Shown here piece after piece: positions 42,680 through 52,223 of a stretch of 64,000 bases of DNA. The stretch is taken from assembly GCA_009833045.1 (NCBI GenBank), contig WUUP01000012.1, positions 38,907 through 102,906 on the forward strand, in the 5' to 3' direction. Under the pieces are notes generated by a model. That model saw only the letters and a list, made by a program, of their open reading frames with translations. It was not told where the DNA came from and did no database searches. This stretch comes from Saprospirales bacterium GYS_P2D (GTDB lineage: Bacteria > Bacteroidota > Bacteroidia > Chitinophagales > Saprospiraceae). Each line of letters begins with the position of its first letter. Position 1 is the stretch's first letter. Both the position numbers and the translations under genes were made by a program.

Positions 42680-43657
42680 ATGAAAAAATGCTTAGCACTG
42701 GATCTCGGTGGCACCAAAACTCATATCGCTCTGGTCAATATCGAGGCCTACAAATGGGAGATCATTAAAGAGCACAAATACAAGTCGCAAGAAGCAGCAA
42801 GTCTCGAAGAAATAATATTAGATTTCAATCCAGACTGCAGCGATATATCTGCAATCTGCGTAGCGGTAGCTGGACCTGTGATCAATTATCACGTAGACCT
42901 CACTAATCTATCATGGGATGTCGATCGAGAGACTATCCGGTCAGCGACTGGAGTACAGTCCGTATATCTCCTCAATGATCTGGAAGCCTCTGCTATCAGC
43001 ATACCTCTGCTGGAAGATAGTGATAAACTGAAAATATACGATAGCCCAAACGACTATCCGGGTAATATCGCTGTGATCGCACCAGGTACGGGTCTTGGTG
43101 AGGCGGGACTATATTTTGACGGTGAGCGATATCATCCCTTTGCTACCGAGGGTGGTCACTGTGACTTCTCTCCGAGAGACAGCACGGATGTATCGATCCT
43201 CATGTATCTACAGCACAAGTACGGCCATGTGAGCTGGGAGCGATTAGTCTCAGGTATGGGGATCGTCAATATCTTTGACTTCCTACGTACCTCAGCGACA
43301 CATGAGCTCGATCCTGACTGGGAGGCTCGCATGCTGGAGGGAGACATCGCTGCAAATGTGAGCAAGGCAGCTATAGAAGGCCATCCGATAGCTATAGAGA
43401 CCATGGAGGCATTCGTGCGATATCTCGCTATAGAAGCGTCTAATATTGCTATGAAATTTAAATCAATGGGAGGTATCTATATCGGCGGTGGTATCATCCC
43501 TAAAATATGGAATGAAAACTATCATAAGATCTTTTTGGAGCATTTCTTTGATGTCGGCAGGATGAAGACGCTACTTCAGCAGATGGATGTCATCATCATC
43601 ACTGATGCGACCTCCGTACTCGAGGGCACTATCCACTATCTTATCTCTAAGGTCTAA
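42680..43657 (+). CDS. glk: Glucokinase
   Basis: A 325-residue ROK-unrelated glucokinase (Glk family, about 320 residues), phosphorylating glucose to glucose-6-phosphate. Signatures: the phosphate-1 motif LALDLGGTKTHIAL, AVAGPV, LLNDLEASA with the catalytic Asp, APGTGLGEAGLY, ATEGGHCDFSPR and the C-terminal GGIYIGGGI. A 6-phosphogluconolactonase elsewhere in the window shares its leader sequence, hinting at coordinated expression. A strong bidirectional terminator follows. Confidence 0.94.
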   Translation: MKKCLALDLGGTKTHIALVNIEAYKWEIIKEHKYKSQEAASLEEIILDFNPDCSDISAICVAVAGPVINYHVDLTNLSWDVDRETIRSATGVQSVYLLNDLEASAISIPLLEDSDKLKIYDSPNDYPGNIAVIAPGTGLGEAGLYFDGERYHPFATEGGHCDFSPRDSTDVSILMYLQHKYGHVSWERLVSGMGIVNIFDFLRTSATHELDPDWEARMLEGDIAANVSKAAIEGHPIAIETMEAFVRYLAIEASNIAMKFKSMGGIYIGGGIIPKIWNENYHKIFLEHFFDVGRMKTLLQQMDVIIITDATSVLEGTIHYLISKV

Positions 43658-43675
43658 TACAAACAGATATAAAAA

Positions 43676-43712
43676 GAAGAGAGGCTCACGGATGATCCAT
43701 GAGCCTCTCTTC
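43676..43712. terminator. Bidirectional terminator between glk and PorE-like gene
   Basis: GAAGAGAGGCTCA (43676-43688) pairs perfectly over 13 bases with TGAGCCTCTCTTC (43700-43712). A T-run follows on the minus strand; the plus-strand side is weaker. Confidence 0.88.
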
Positions 43713-43738
43713 AATCTTTACCTAAATATATTCATCCA

Positions 43739-45799
43739 TTAATTGGATGTCACTCTTCTGAGGATACCTGACTCGTCTATGACTAATTCCGCCTCAGACC
43801 ATCCTCTGTTCATTGCTTTTATTCTTGCTTGCTTAGCCTCTTCTAAGGTAGAGAAGCCTCCTAATACGAAGATTGTCCATCTACCTTTAGTCCATTGCTC
43901 CAGACGCCCTACATCTTTGATCCCTTCTACATTAAATTTCAAAGGATCTTGGTACGAAGCCAATTTGACTTTGTACTGACTCTCTACATTGTAGCTATTG
44001 ATATACGACGTAGGCTTGAAGCTATTATTATTAGTAGCTTTCACGAGCTCAAAGCTGGATACTGTCATGATATCTGCGGTGACGAAAGCATCAGCAAATC
44101 CTGCTTGTTTCACCTTTGGTAAAATAGCTTCCGCTTCACCTCGAGTGTTATAATATCCTAATCTAATTTTTACAGCATTGGGCTTGAAAAATCGATAGAG
44201 ATTGCCATAGCTACCTACAGCGTCATAATAGCCCAATAAACCTTGAGACTGAGCGAGTGAGGCTAACTGGATAAAATATACCTCACTATTAGCAGCCGGT
44301 ATATTCTCATTGTCAAAAAGCACTTCTGAGAAAGTAGCTCCTGCAAAATCAAACATAGCTTCTTCTTCATACATCACCGTCTCTTTAGCACTGACTGCTA
44401 CTACCTGTGCATCACCCTCTGACTCCAGCTCTACGATAGGAGCTGACGCTTCTTGGGCCGCTTTAGTCTCTGCAGCGAGGTCTTCGAGATTGACAGCAGG
44501 TGGCACCTCTACGATGAGCTCTTCATCAGGAGTCTCTGATAGCTCGTAGGCTACATATATGTCTTCTTTTCCTCTACCTCCGAGACGATTAGAGCTGAAG
44601 TAGTAGGCTCCGCTCTCATGATCTACGATGAAGTAGTAATCATCTGACGGAGAGTTGATCCCTTTCCCCATATTCTCTGCTAATGACCACTGCCCCTCTG
44701 ACACAGTCGAGCTGAATACATCGTATCCTCCGAGGCCATTCTTGTAATCTGATGAGAAGTATAGCTGCTCACCATCAAAATATGGAGTGATTTCATTGCC
44801 CGGAGAGTTGATCGCAGGACCGAGATTTTCTGGAGTCGACCAGTGAGCATCTCTGAAGTAGCTCACATAGATATCAAATCCACCGTATCCTCCTGGACGA
44901 TTGGATGCAAAATAGATCGCACTTCCATTAAACCCAAGAGAAGGGAATGCATATGAATAGCCTACCTGATTATATGGAAAAGGCTTAGCATCTCCAAAAT
45001 CTCCTGATTCATTAGTAAAAGCGAAATATATGCTCATATCTGGTTCATCTCTGAAAATGTGAGTCGAACTACTGCTGAAATTATTGCGCATAAATGCTAC
45101 CATACGGCCATCTCTCGAGTAGCTGACAGGTGCTATATTATGAGTTTCCTTAAAGTCAGGTCGCAAAAACTGTACATCGTCAGCAGATACATATTCTCCT
45201 TTAGGAGCGATATATAGCTGATTACCTCGTTGGTTGATATGGCTATCATTCTTCTTGTCAGTATCTCTTTTGAGATCCTCTCTGAATGAAGCAAAGACGA
45301 TTTTATCCTTGAAGAAAGAAACTGCAAAGTCAGATTCTTCAGAGTTAGCATCAAATGATAAGATATCATATTTCTCTTCTTTAGTCAATAGCTCTTTGGC
45401 ATACTCAGTACTATTGATGAAGTAATCCGCCTGAGCAGGATCTACTGCACTATAGCTCGCATACCAAGAAGATGCCTGAGCATATAGCCCGACTTTCTTT
45501 AGCGTATGAGCATAGTTGAGCTGATAAGAGGCATCAAGTTCATCTGATAGTTGAAATGCTTTTTCGTAAGCCTTTAGTGCTTCGAGTGGTTGATTAGTCA
45601 TGCGATAGGCTTCTCCGAGCTGAGCGTATGCCTTGGCATTGTCAGGATTCATGGCTATGATTCCTTCGTAGTTTTTGATAGCGAGATCAAAAGCCTTAAG
45701 CGATAGTAGCTTATCCGCTTTATTCATGTCTTTCTGAGCTAATAGGCTGAAGCTCATCAACATGGCGATCATACACCCAAAAATCAATCGTACTCTCAT
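43739..45799 (-). CDS. PorE/SprE-like TPR and PD40 protein with SPOR-like C-terminal domains
   Basis: A 686-residue exported protein. Signal peptide 1-22 (MRVRLIFGCMIAMLMSFSLLAQ); TPR repeats at about 24-135 (FDLAIKNYEGIIAMNPDNAKAYAQLGEAYR); PD40-type propeller at about 150-440 with IYFASNRPGGYGGFDIYVS and LYFSSDYKNGLGGYDVFSS. An acidic linker leads to two SPOR-like segments (YFIQLASLAQSQ...GYYNTRGEAEAILPKVKQAGFADAFV; YKVKLASYQDP...FVLGGFSTLEEAKQARIKAMNRGW). PorE of type IX secretion has TPR, PD40, a CarboxypepD_reg domain and OmpA; here SPOR-like domains would take over peptidoglycan binding. The role is inferred from this layout. Confidence 0.8.
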   Translation of the reverse strand: MRVRLIFGCMIAMLMSFSLLAQKDMNKADKLLSLKAFDLAIKNYEGIIAMNPDNAKAYAQLGEAYRMTNQPLEALKAYEKAFQLSDELDASYQLNYAHTLKKVGLYAQASSWYASYSAVDPAQADYFINSTEYAKELLTKEEKYDILSFDANSEESDFAVSFFKDKIVFASFREDLKRDTDKKNDSHINQRGNQLYIAPKGEYVSADDVQFLRPDFKETHNIAPVSYSRDGRMVAFMRNNFSSSSTHIFRDEPDMSIYFAFTNESGDFGDAKPFPYNQVGYSYAFPSLGFNGSAIYFASNRPGGYGGFDIYVSYFRDAHWSTPENLGPAINSPGNEITPYFDGEQLYFSSDYKNGLGGYDVFSSTVSEGQWSLAENMGKGINSPSDDYYFIVDHESGAYYFSSNRLGGRGKEDIYVAYELSETPDEELIVEVPPAVNLEDLAAETKAAQEASAPIVELESEGDAQVVAVSAKETVMYEEEAMFDFAGATFSEVLFDNENIPAANSEVYFIQLASLAQSQGLLGYYDAVGSYGNLYRFFKPNAVKIRLGYYNTRGEAEAILPKVKQAGFADAFVTADIMTVSSFELVKATNNNSFKPTSYINSYNVESQYKVKLASYQDPLKFNVEGIKDVGRLEQWTKGRWTIFVLGGFSTLEEAKQARIKAMNRGWSEAELVIDESGILRRVTSN

Positions 45800-45864
45800 G
45801 AGTTTTTTATTTAATTACTACAATGTTTTCATCACTTAGCGATCCATACACTAAGGGCTAACGA

Positions 45865-45872
45865 CAAATATA
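45865..45872 (-). promoter_or_regulatory. Possible -7 box for PorE-like gene
   Basis: TATATTTG on the minus strand fits TAnnTTTG and would give a leader of about 60 bases. No -33 element was recognised. Confidence 0.35.
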
Positions 45873-45945
45873 TTAAATAAAAAACGAATATGTTACTTTC
45901 TGTGCGAAAGGTTTTTGAGCATTAAAAAAATTGCACTATGATGGG

Positions 45946-46914
45946 TCACTTCTTCTGATCCATCATCGCCATACCTCCTACGATGACCATACCCAATATG
46001 CAGGTCACTACAGCTCCCAGTAGTTTTGGATCGCTCATCGTCTGATAGACTGAGGGTAGCACATTCAGCTCAGTCACGATCTTATAAAGCTCAGGATCAG
46101 GTAGTACGGTACTATTGATGGCCTCGATAGCTCCTGTTTCTTTATTGAATACCTTATTGATCACCTTCCACGGCCATAGTTTATTAAGAGATCCAAGAAG
46201 GACACCTATGAGTACAGCCATTGTGGTATTCTCATAGTTTTTAAATAGATAAGATAGTAGTCTCGCAAAAGAGAAAAGACCGACTAAAACTCCCAAGCCA
46301 AGTGAAGCCAATATAGATATTCGCTTAAAGCTAAAATCTCCACTCAGCAGTGCTTTGACAGAATACATCACGGTGTGATATAGACCAAATAATAATAGCA
46401 TAAAGCTCCCAGATACTCCAGGTAGCATCAGCGCTGATATCGCAATAGAGCCTGCCAAGAATATATATAGCGGATTTTCAGAACCAGAAGAGGGCGTCAA
46501 GGTAGTAATGAAATATGATAAAACTGCTCCTACTATCAGAGCTATGATCTTCATTAGATCCCACTTTACATCTTTAGCCAGATAGGCGGCTGAGGCCAAA
46601 ACCAATCCAAAGAAAAACGCCCAAAGCATCTCCTTTTGAGTCTCTAATAGATGTGTGATCGCTAACACTCCAAACAATAAACCAGCTACCATCCCTCCTA
46701 ATAGAGTGATCAAGAAAGCTCCGTTAACAGACTTGAAGAAGGCTCCAAAGTCGGACTTAATGAGCCTGATATTATTAGGCTTAATAGAATTAATCGTATC
46801 GATCAGCTCCTGATAGATCCCTGTGATAAAAGCGATCGTACCGCCAGATACTCCTGGGATAGCCTCTGCGATCCCCATGAAAAATCCCTTAGCAGCGAGT
46901 TTTACTCTTTCCAT
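45946..46914 (-). CDS. DUF368 family polyprenyl-phosphate transporter (PopT-like)
   Basis: A 322-residue membrane protein with about eight to nine hydrophobic segments. The two inverted-repeat signatures of DUF368 are present: AIPGVSGGTIAFITGIY near residue 20 and LPGVSGSFMLLLFGLY near 165. Characterised members recycle undecaprenyl phosphate across the cytoplasmic membrane for wall and surface polymer synthesis. It begins 4 bases after the stop of the S1/P1-type gene and is probably the last gene of the gldA-gldF-gldG transcript. Confidence 0.9.
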   Translation of the reverse strand: MERVKLAAKGFFMGIAEAIPGVSGGTIAFITGIYQELIDTINSIKPNNIRLIKSDFGAFFKSVNGAFLITLLGGMVAGLLFGVLAITHLLETQKEMLWAFFFGLVLASAAYLAKDVKWDLMKIIALIVGAVLSYFITTLTPSSGSENPLYIFLAGSIAISALMLPGVSGSFMLLLFGLYHTVMYSVKALLSGDFSFKRISILASLGLGVLVGLFSFARLLSYLFKNYENTTMAVLIGVLLGSLNKLWPWKVINKVFNKETGAIEAINSTVLPDPELYKIVTELNVLPSVYQTMSDPKLLGAVVTCILGMVIVGGMAMMDQKK

Positions 46915-46918
46915 GATG

Positions 46919-48082
46919 TTATTTGTCGTTGTTGGTTCTCATTTCGTGTTCGTACTCTGTTTGCGGCACTGCCTCCTCTATCGAGTCAGATAGCCTGAGG
47001 TCATCGAGATCAGGCATACCAGCTAATACATATGAAGTGTATATCACACTGCCGATACTACTGATCGCTGCCCGCATACGCTCCTCGACCATATCACCCA
47101 TCCTTTCTTGATAGGCTGCCGCATACTCTCTACATGGCACACGCACACTACGTCCTCCCCTACTATCGTAGCAATACTGATGATCTACAGGATACTCATC
47201 CCTCAGCTGCAGCTCAATCGCTAATAGGTCATCGACGTGGCTGTGAGACTCCATGATCACCTCCCAGATGAAAGAAGGCATATCCTCTATATACTCCGCA
47301 GGCTCTACGAAAAAATCATATTGCGCCTCAGCGAAAAGCTCTGGTATACGTGTCTCCCAAAATGCATGGATCCCATCTTGGCCTGTCAGTTGGCCATTAT
47401 AGTTTTCTGTAGTATGCAGCGGTACATGAGCGTCGGCGATGTAGTGCCCCAGCTCTGCACTGATCGTCAAGATCTGCTCTACATCTCGTGACTCAAAGGC
47501 TCTCTCCAGCGCCCTCTGCTGCTGTATCACCGTATAAGGCACGATCCCATGTAGGGCAAACTGATCCTCCAATCGGATCACATCGCCATCAAAGTCAATC
47601 ACAATCTCTCCATCAGCGATCAATTGATCCAATCGCCTATCTCGCTGTAGACTATCTCTCAGAGCACTATATATATCCGTCTGCTGCATGATCATGTCAG
47701 TCTCCATGAGACCATCATATATGGGCATGACATTTCGTGGATCCGTGACATCCGTCCAGTCGGCAAAAAGTAGTACCACATCAACTAAATCCTGTCTGAG
47801 GTACTCAGGATCATAATCCTCCCAGATATCCAGATCTATATAATGTCGATAGGCCTCCAATGGTGTAGCATATCGCCGCTTGTCAGGCGCTACAGAGCGC
47901 TGCTGCATATAGTCAATATGTTCCTTATAAAAGCCAAAAAGATCTGGAGGTAGCGTATAAACTGCAATCTTATTGATTAATCGATGACCATAAAAGCCCC
48001 ATACCGGATCGTCACACACAGTACGACTACTGCTAAGTATGAGCAGCAATATCACCAAGAGAGCACTATGTACGACTCGCAT
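46919..48082 (-). CDS. S1/P1 nuclease / zinc-dependent phospholipase C-like exported protein
   Basis: A 387-residue exported protein. I start it at 48082 (MRVVHSALLVILLLILSS), overlapping the gldG end by 17 bases; the longer frame from 48109 overlaps more. The mature N-terminus carries WGFYGHRLINKIA, matching the W-G-x-x-G-H zinc ligands of the S1/P1 nuclease and phospholipase C superfamily; AELGHYIADAHVPLHT and IHAFWETRI supply the other ligands. It may cleave nucleic acids or phospholipids outside the cytoplasm; the family alone does not decide which. Confidence 0.8.
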   Translation of the reverse strand: MRVVHSALLVILLLILSSSRTVCDDPVWGFYGHRLINKIAVYTLPPDLFGFYKEHIDYMQQRSVAPDKRRYATPLEAYRHYIDLDIWEDYDPEYLRQDLVDVVLLFADWTDVTDPRNVMPIYDGLMETDMIMQQTDIYSALRDSLQRDRRLDQLIADGEIVIDFDGDVIRLEDQFALHGIVPYTVIQQQRALERAFESRDVEQILTISAELGHYIADAHVPLHTTENYNGQLTGQDGIHAFWETRIPELFAEAQYDFFVEPAEYIEDMPSFIWEVIMESHSHVDDLLAIELQLRDEYPVDHQYCYDSRGGRSVRVPCREYAAAYQERMGDMVEERMRAAISSIGSVIYTSYVLAGMPDLDDLRLSDSIEEAVPQTEYEHEMRTNNDK

Positions 48083-49748
48083 ATCTATATTTTCGGAGGA
48101 CTTTGACAAGCAAGGTCAATAATAGCCCAATTAGTACTGGGAGCCCTATCAATATGAAATAATACCATGTCGAGCGCTTCTCAAAGGCGATTGGATCGAT
48201 CAGGCTGATGGATATTTCTTTTTCACTCAGATCATTGAGCTGAGTACCATTGACTAAATATTCTAATATTGCTGCCAAGGCTTTTTGATTACCATCATAG
48301 AGCTGCCGATCCCAATAATTATAACCTATCGGGAATAAGGATCCATCGGCTCCTATAGCAGGCATCGCAAAATCTGCATCCGCCATCATCACCTGCCGAC
48401 TCTGCGAAGTCTCAGAGATATATTGTTTACCTGCTGATTGCATCATCTCTCGATCGGAGCCACTCAGCCTATTAGCAAAATAGGAACGCTGCAAACCTGT
48501 GACTGCAGTAGCGACCACTTGAGGTCCGTCTCCATAATCAGCGGGATCAGGCTCCACACGGAGAAAATCAAAACCTAAACTAACTGGCGATGGCTGTAGA
48601 TGAGTGTAGTCTGAAGTCTCTATGAGAGCAGTGTTTTCTCTGCCCTCCAGTCCATCAATAGACTCTATCGGCGTAGTATATTTCATCAGGACAGGATCAC
48701 TACTCTGTGGCAGTACTCCCTCATCCGAGATCTGTACTAATGGATGATATGGATACGGGATCAGCATCGTCTGTGCCTGTCCGCCCTCTTGGCCTACTAC
48801 CTGGGGTATCGGAGCACAGCTCATACTCATGAGCATCTCTGTGCTCAGTCGCACTCCATATTTAAACAGCATATCTTCAGCCACATACTCCATCGGTAGA
48901 GCGATATACTCACCATATCGTGCGATACTGTCTACTGAGACATTATACTTATTGATCAGCCACGCTACTGGGATATCGCTCATAATAGCCTGATCGATAG
49001 CGAGCATACTCTCTCGAGGTAAATCAGAGCGGTCCAGTAGACTGATGACCATATCCACTGTATCCATCTGCCCCATGAGCTGACGCCCATTCATGGGGAA
49101 ATAAAAATAATTGCCCACTGAGCCACGCAGATCATTAAGCCCTTGGGCCAGTAGCTGATTTTGGCCGCCGATGACAGCGACTAATCCTGTACGCTCCTCC
49201 GACAGGTCTCTGACTGCCCGCATGAGCTTATTCTCGAGCTGCACCTGCGAGCTGAGTATAGCTTCCTCTTCTGTCTGCTCAGGGCGCTTGCTATCGAGCA
49301 GATTGACGAATATCACTCGATCCTCAGTGTGCACTGAGATATACGGATAGATCACGCTTTGGCTGAGTTCATCTTCATTAGTCACTCTACGAGATATCGG
49401 AGCGACACCGTAGGACTGTAGATATCTCTTGAACTGTGCTATCTCCTCTGGTGACCCTTCGGTAGGATCTTTGTATACGATATTTATATTATCATTCGCA
49501 CGGCGGAGCTCATTGAGGTAGTAGTCTATGAAGCTACGGTAGTTTCTGAAGCTCGGCGGGACATTACCCTCGAGGAGCACGGTGATCATCATCTCTCGAT
49601 CGACTTCGGCGACTATTTCCTTAGCCGCAGCGCTGATGGTATACCTCTTGTCTTGAGTGAGGTCCCACTGAGGATTGTACACTATACTTAGCAAATAACC
49701 CAAGATCACCAGTGCGAGTATGCCCAAATATTTCATCATTCCTCCCAT
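48066..49748 (-). CDS. gldG: Gliding motility ABC transporter auxiliary protein GldG
   Basis: A 560-residue protein with an N-terminal membrane anchor (LGILALVILGYLLSI), a large extracytoplasmic domain and a C-terminal membrane segment (YYFILIGLPVLIGLLLTLLV). The start WDLTQDKRYTIS is typical of GldG/ABC_transp_aux proteins. GldG works with GldF and GldA in gliding bacteria, though its exact role is debated. It shares one base with the gldF stop, implying coupled translation. Confidence 0.9.
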   Translation of the reverse strand: MGGMMKYLGILALVILGYLLSIVYNPQWDLTQDKRYTISAAAKEIVAEVDREMMITVLLEGNVPPSFRNYRSFIDYYLNELRRANDNINIVYKDPTEGSPEEIAQFKRYLQSYGVAPISRRVTNEDELSQSVIYPYISVHTEDRVIFVNLLDSKRPEQTEEEAILSSQVQLENKLMRAVRDLSEERTGLVAVIGGQNQLLAQGLNDLRGSVGNYFYFPMNGRQLMGQMDTVDMVISLLDRSDLPRESMLAIDQAIMSDIPVAWLINKYNVSVDSIARYGEYIALPMEYVAEDMLFKYGVRLSTEMLMSMSCAPIPQVVGQEGGQAQTMLIPYPYHPLVQISDEGVLPQSSDPVLMKYTTPIESIDGLEGRENTALIETSDYTHLQPSPVSLGFDFLRVEPDPADYGDGPQVVATAVTGLQRSYFANRLSGSDREMMQSAGKQYISETSQSRQVMMADADFAMPAIGADGSLFPIGYNYWDRQLYDGNQKALAAILEYLVNGTQLNDLSEKEISISLIDPIAFEKRSTWYYFILIGLPVLIGLLLTLLVKVLRKYRYASRT

Positions 49749-50476
49749 CAGAAATTACGTCTTTTGAGATTCCATATAGCGAGTGTCAGTAAGCCTGTAA
49801 TCCATAGCAGTAAGTACATGATCGTTCGTAGCGGTAGCACACCTCTGCTGAGATAGTCTCCATGATACTCCCATCCCATAGACTCGATCGCATATTTCAT
49901 GTCTGGGCTCCATATCCGCATATTGGCTATAAAGCCGAGACCTCCGTAGCAAACGAATCCTATGACTATCGCTATCAAAAATGCGACTGAAGAATTTTCA
50001 AAAAATGTTGAAGTGGCCACCGACAATGCCACAAAACAAGCCCCTATCAATAATAGCCCAAAGTACGATCCGATGATCTGCCCACGATCCATATCTCCAC
50101 TGAGTGCGATATCGCCGATCACTGACATCGACGGTATAGATATCAGTATGATGAGCAATACGACAAACATACCTGCTAAAAATTTAGCGGTGACAATACT
50201 TCCCCACGACTGAGGTATCATGCTCAGCGTCTCAAAGGTACCATAGCGATACTCTCCAGAAAAAAAGCTCACCGTCAGCACCGGTATCACAAAGAGCATC
50301 AAGTAATAAGCAACTGTAAAAAACAACTCTGAGGTCGCATAGCCAAATGAGAAATAGGAAGTATCAGGAAAGACCCACAAGAACAATCCTGATATCACAA
50401 AAAAAGCAACGACTATGGTCATCGCTGTCCAATTATTGAAAATATCCTTTATCTCTTTGATCAATAATGCCCTCAT
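49748..50476 (-). CDS. gldF: Gliding motility ABC transporter permease GldF
   Basis: A 242-residue permease of the ABC-2 type with six hydrophobic segments. The N-terminus MRALLIKEIKDIFNNWTAM and the family block SFFSGEYRYGTFETLSMIPQSW are typical of GldF. It overlaps gldA by 4 bases and gldG by 1, so the three are translated together. Confidence 0.9.
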   Translation of the reverse strand: MRALLIKEIKDIFNNWTAMTIVVAFFVISGLFLWVFPDTSYFSFGYATSELFFTVAYYLMLFVIPVLTVSFFSGEYRYGTFETLSMIPQSWGSIVTAKFLAGMFVVLLIILISIPSMSVIGDIALSGDMDRGQIIGSYFGLLLIGACFVALSVATSTFFENSSVAFLIAIVIGFVCYGGLGFIANMRIWSPDMKYAIESMGWEYHGDYLSRGVLPLRTIMYLLLWITGLLTLAIWNLKRRNF

Positions 50477-51357
50477 GAATCCTTAAATAATTCGTCCAAA
50501 TCCTGTTTGTATTCTTTGAGCTCGAGTATGTAAGTATTGGCTACCGCCACTGTATTAAAAATCTGCTGTCGTGGATCCGCCCCCGCCTGAGTCTCGATGA
50601 GGTAGCTATGATCCTCCCCTTGACGCACCTCGGTCACTCCAGCTATCTTTTGCAGTGCTGTCTCAGATAGAGAGGCCGCTGTCTGCAGGACCCATTTTTG
50701 AGTTATATTTGCTTGACGCAAAATTTCGTCTTTAGCCAGTCGTCCATCCTCGAGCAATAATATACGTCCACAGGTAGCCTCGATCTCCTGCATTAAGTGT
50801 GAAGACAGTATGACCACCTTGTCTCGAGATAGTCGTGTGAGCATCTCCCTGAACTGTATGATTTGTGCAGGATCGAGACCATTGACTGGTTCGTCGAGGA
50901 GGAGCACATCTGGATCATGCAGGATAGCTGCTGCCAATCCCACTCGCTGCTGATAGCCTTTAGAGAGCTCCTTGATCAAGCGGCCTGACATTTCATCAAG
51001 GCCGACGGCTGATATCACTTCTGAGACCTTAGCTCCTGCATCAGCTATACCATATACGCCAGCGATCCAGCCGAGGTACTCTCTCACATAGTGATGAGGA
51101 TATAACGGATTTTTCTCAGACATATATCCGATCTTCATGCGATAAGGCTGACCGCTCCGTTGGGTGGTGCCATCAATAGTGATGGATCCATCATATTCTG
51201 ACGATATCCCGGCTAATATCTTGAGGATGGTAGTCTTACCTACACCATTCTTTCCTAAGAGTCCGATGATCTCACCACGCCCTACCTCAAAGGATATATC
51301 CCGCAGGACCTGACGATCTCCAAAAGACTTATTGATATGTGATACGACTAATGACAA
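50473..51357 (-). CDS. gldA: ABC transporter ATP-binding protein GldA
   Basis: A 294-residue ATPase: Walker A GLLGKNGVGKTT, signature ELSKGYQQRVG, Walker B VLLLDEPVNGLDP, switch His in SSHLMQEIE. The C-terminal 80 residues form the extra domain found in GldA. Its linkage to gldF and gldG in one unit supports the name; in Flavobacterium johnsoniae gldA is separate from gldFG. It is the first gene of a probable five-gene transcript. Confidence 0.9.
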   Translation of the reverse strand: MSLVVSHINKSFGDRQVLRDISFEVGRGEIIGLLGKNGVGKTTILKILAGISSEYDGSITIDGTTQRSGQPYRMKIGYMSEKNPLYPHHYVREYLGWIAGVYGIADAGAKVSEVISAVGLDEMSGRLIKELSKGYQQRVGLAAAILHDPDVLLLDEPVNGLDPAQIIQFREMLTRLSRDKVVILSSHLMQEIEATCGRILLLEDGRLAKDEILRQANITQKWVLQTAASLSETALQKIAGVTEVRQGEDHSYLIETQAGADPRQQIFNTVAVANTYILELKEYKQDLDELFKDS

Positions 51358-51377
51358 AAAGACATATTATAATTAAT

Positions 51378-51385
51378 CAAATGTA
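51378..51385 (-). promoter_or_regulatory. Possible -7 box for the gldA operon
   Basis: TACATTTG on the minus strand fits TAnnTTTG, 20 bases upstream of the gldA ATG, giving a leader of about 15 bases. No -33 box at the right spacing. Confidence 0.35.
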
Positions 51386-51503
51386 AAAGTATTCAAATTG
51401 AATAACTTATGAGCATGAGATACTATTTAGCCCACGATATAACGAAATCATTCTACGATATGATATCCATATTCAGCTATATTCGCCGATCTCAGGACAC
51501 AGC

Positions 51504-52223
51504 ATGCTCGACTATATCAAGGCACATATTAGAAAAATAGCTATCGCACTGCGAATACCGCTATCAGAGAACATTCAGAATGATACCTATACTATCAGGC
51601 TACTCAAGCACTATCTCCAGCCTGACAGTTGCTGTATCGATGTGGGCGCTCACAAAGGTGAAATACTCGCTGAGATGATCAAATATGCTCCATCAGGCAG
51701 GCATATCGCTTATGAGCCCATACCTGCGCTATATGATCAGCTACAGCAAACCTACGGACATACTGTTGATATACGTCATATCGCTCTGAGTGACTCACAG
51801 GGCGAAAGCAGTTTTCTTTATCTGCGAGACCTTCCCGCCTATAGTGGTCTGAGGAAACGCTCCTACCCTACTCCTATAGAGCCAGAGACGATCACCGTGA
51901 TGACTGACACACTCGACCATCAGGTGAGCCACTCAGTACAGCTCATCAAGATCGATGTCGAGGGTGGAGAGTATCAGGTACTCCGAGGCGGGACTGAGAT
52001 CATACAGCGATATCATCCTATTATCGTATTTGAGTTTGGCAAAGGCGCATCGGACTACTATGATACATCCGCAGCGGATATGCACACTCTACTCTCAGAG
52101 CTTGGGTACCAGATATACACTTTAGCTGATGGGATCGATAGACGAGAGCCTCTATCACTCGATGCACTCTCTATAATCTATGAGCAGAATGAGATCTATA
52201 ATTTTATAGCTTTCGCTAATTGA
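51504..52223 (+). CDS. FkbM family SAM-dependent methyltransferase
   Basis: A 239-residue methyltransferase. CCIDVGAHKGEILAEMIK is the SAM-binding loop (motif I), AYEPIPALYDQL the following acidic strand, and LIKIDVEGGEYQVLRGG the characteristic FkbM block. Such enzymes O-methylate sugars or small molecules; the substrate is unknown. The last 8 bases overlap the convergent dehydrogenase gene. Nothing beside it suggests a polysaccharide cluster. Confidence 0.9.
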   Translation: MLDYIKAHIRKIAIALRIPLSENIQNDTYTIRLLKHYLQPDSCCIDVGAHKGEILAEMIKYAPSGRHIAYEPIPALYDQLQQTYGHTVDIRHIALSDSQGESSFLYLRDLPAYSGLRKRSYPTPIEPETITVMTDTLDHQVSHSVQLIKIDVEGGEYQVLRGGTEIIQRYHPIIVFEFGKGASDYYDTSAADMHTLLSELGYQIYTLADGIDRREPLSLDALSIIYEQNEIYNFIAFAN

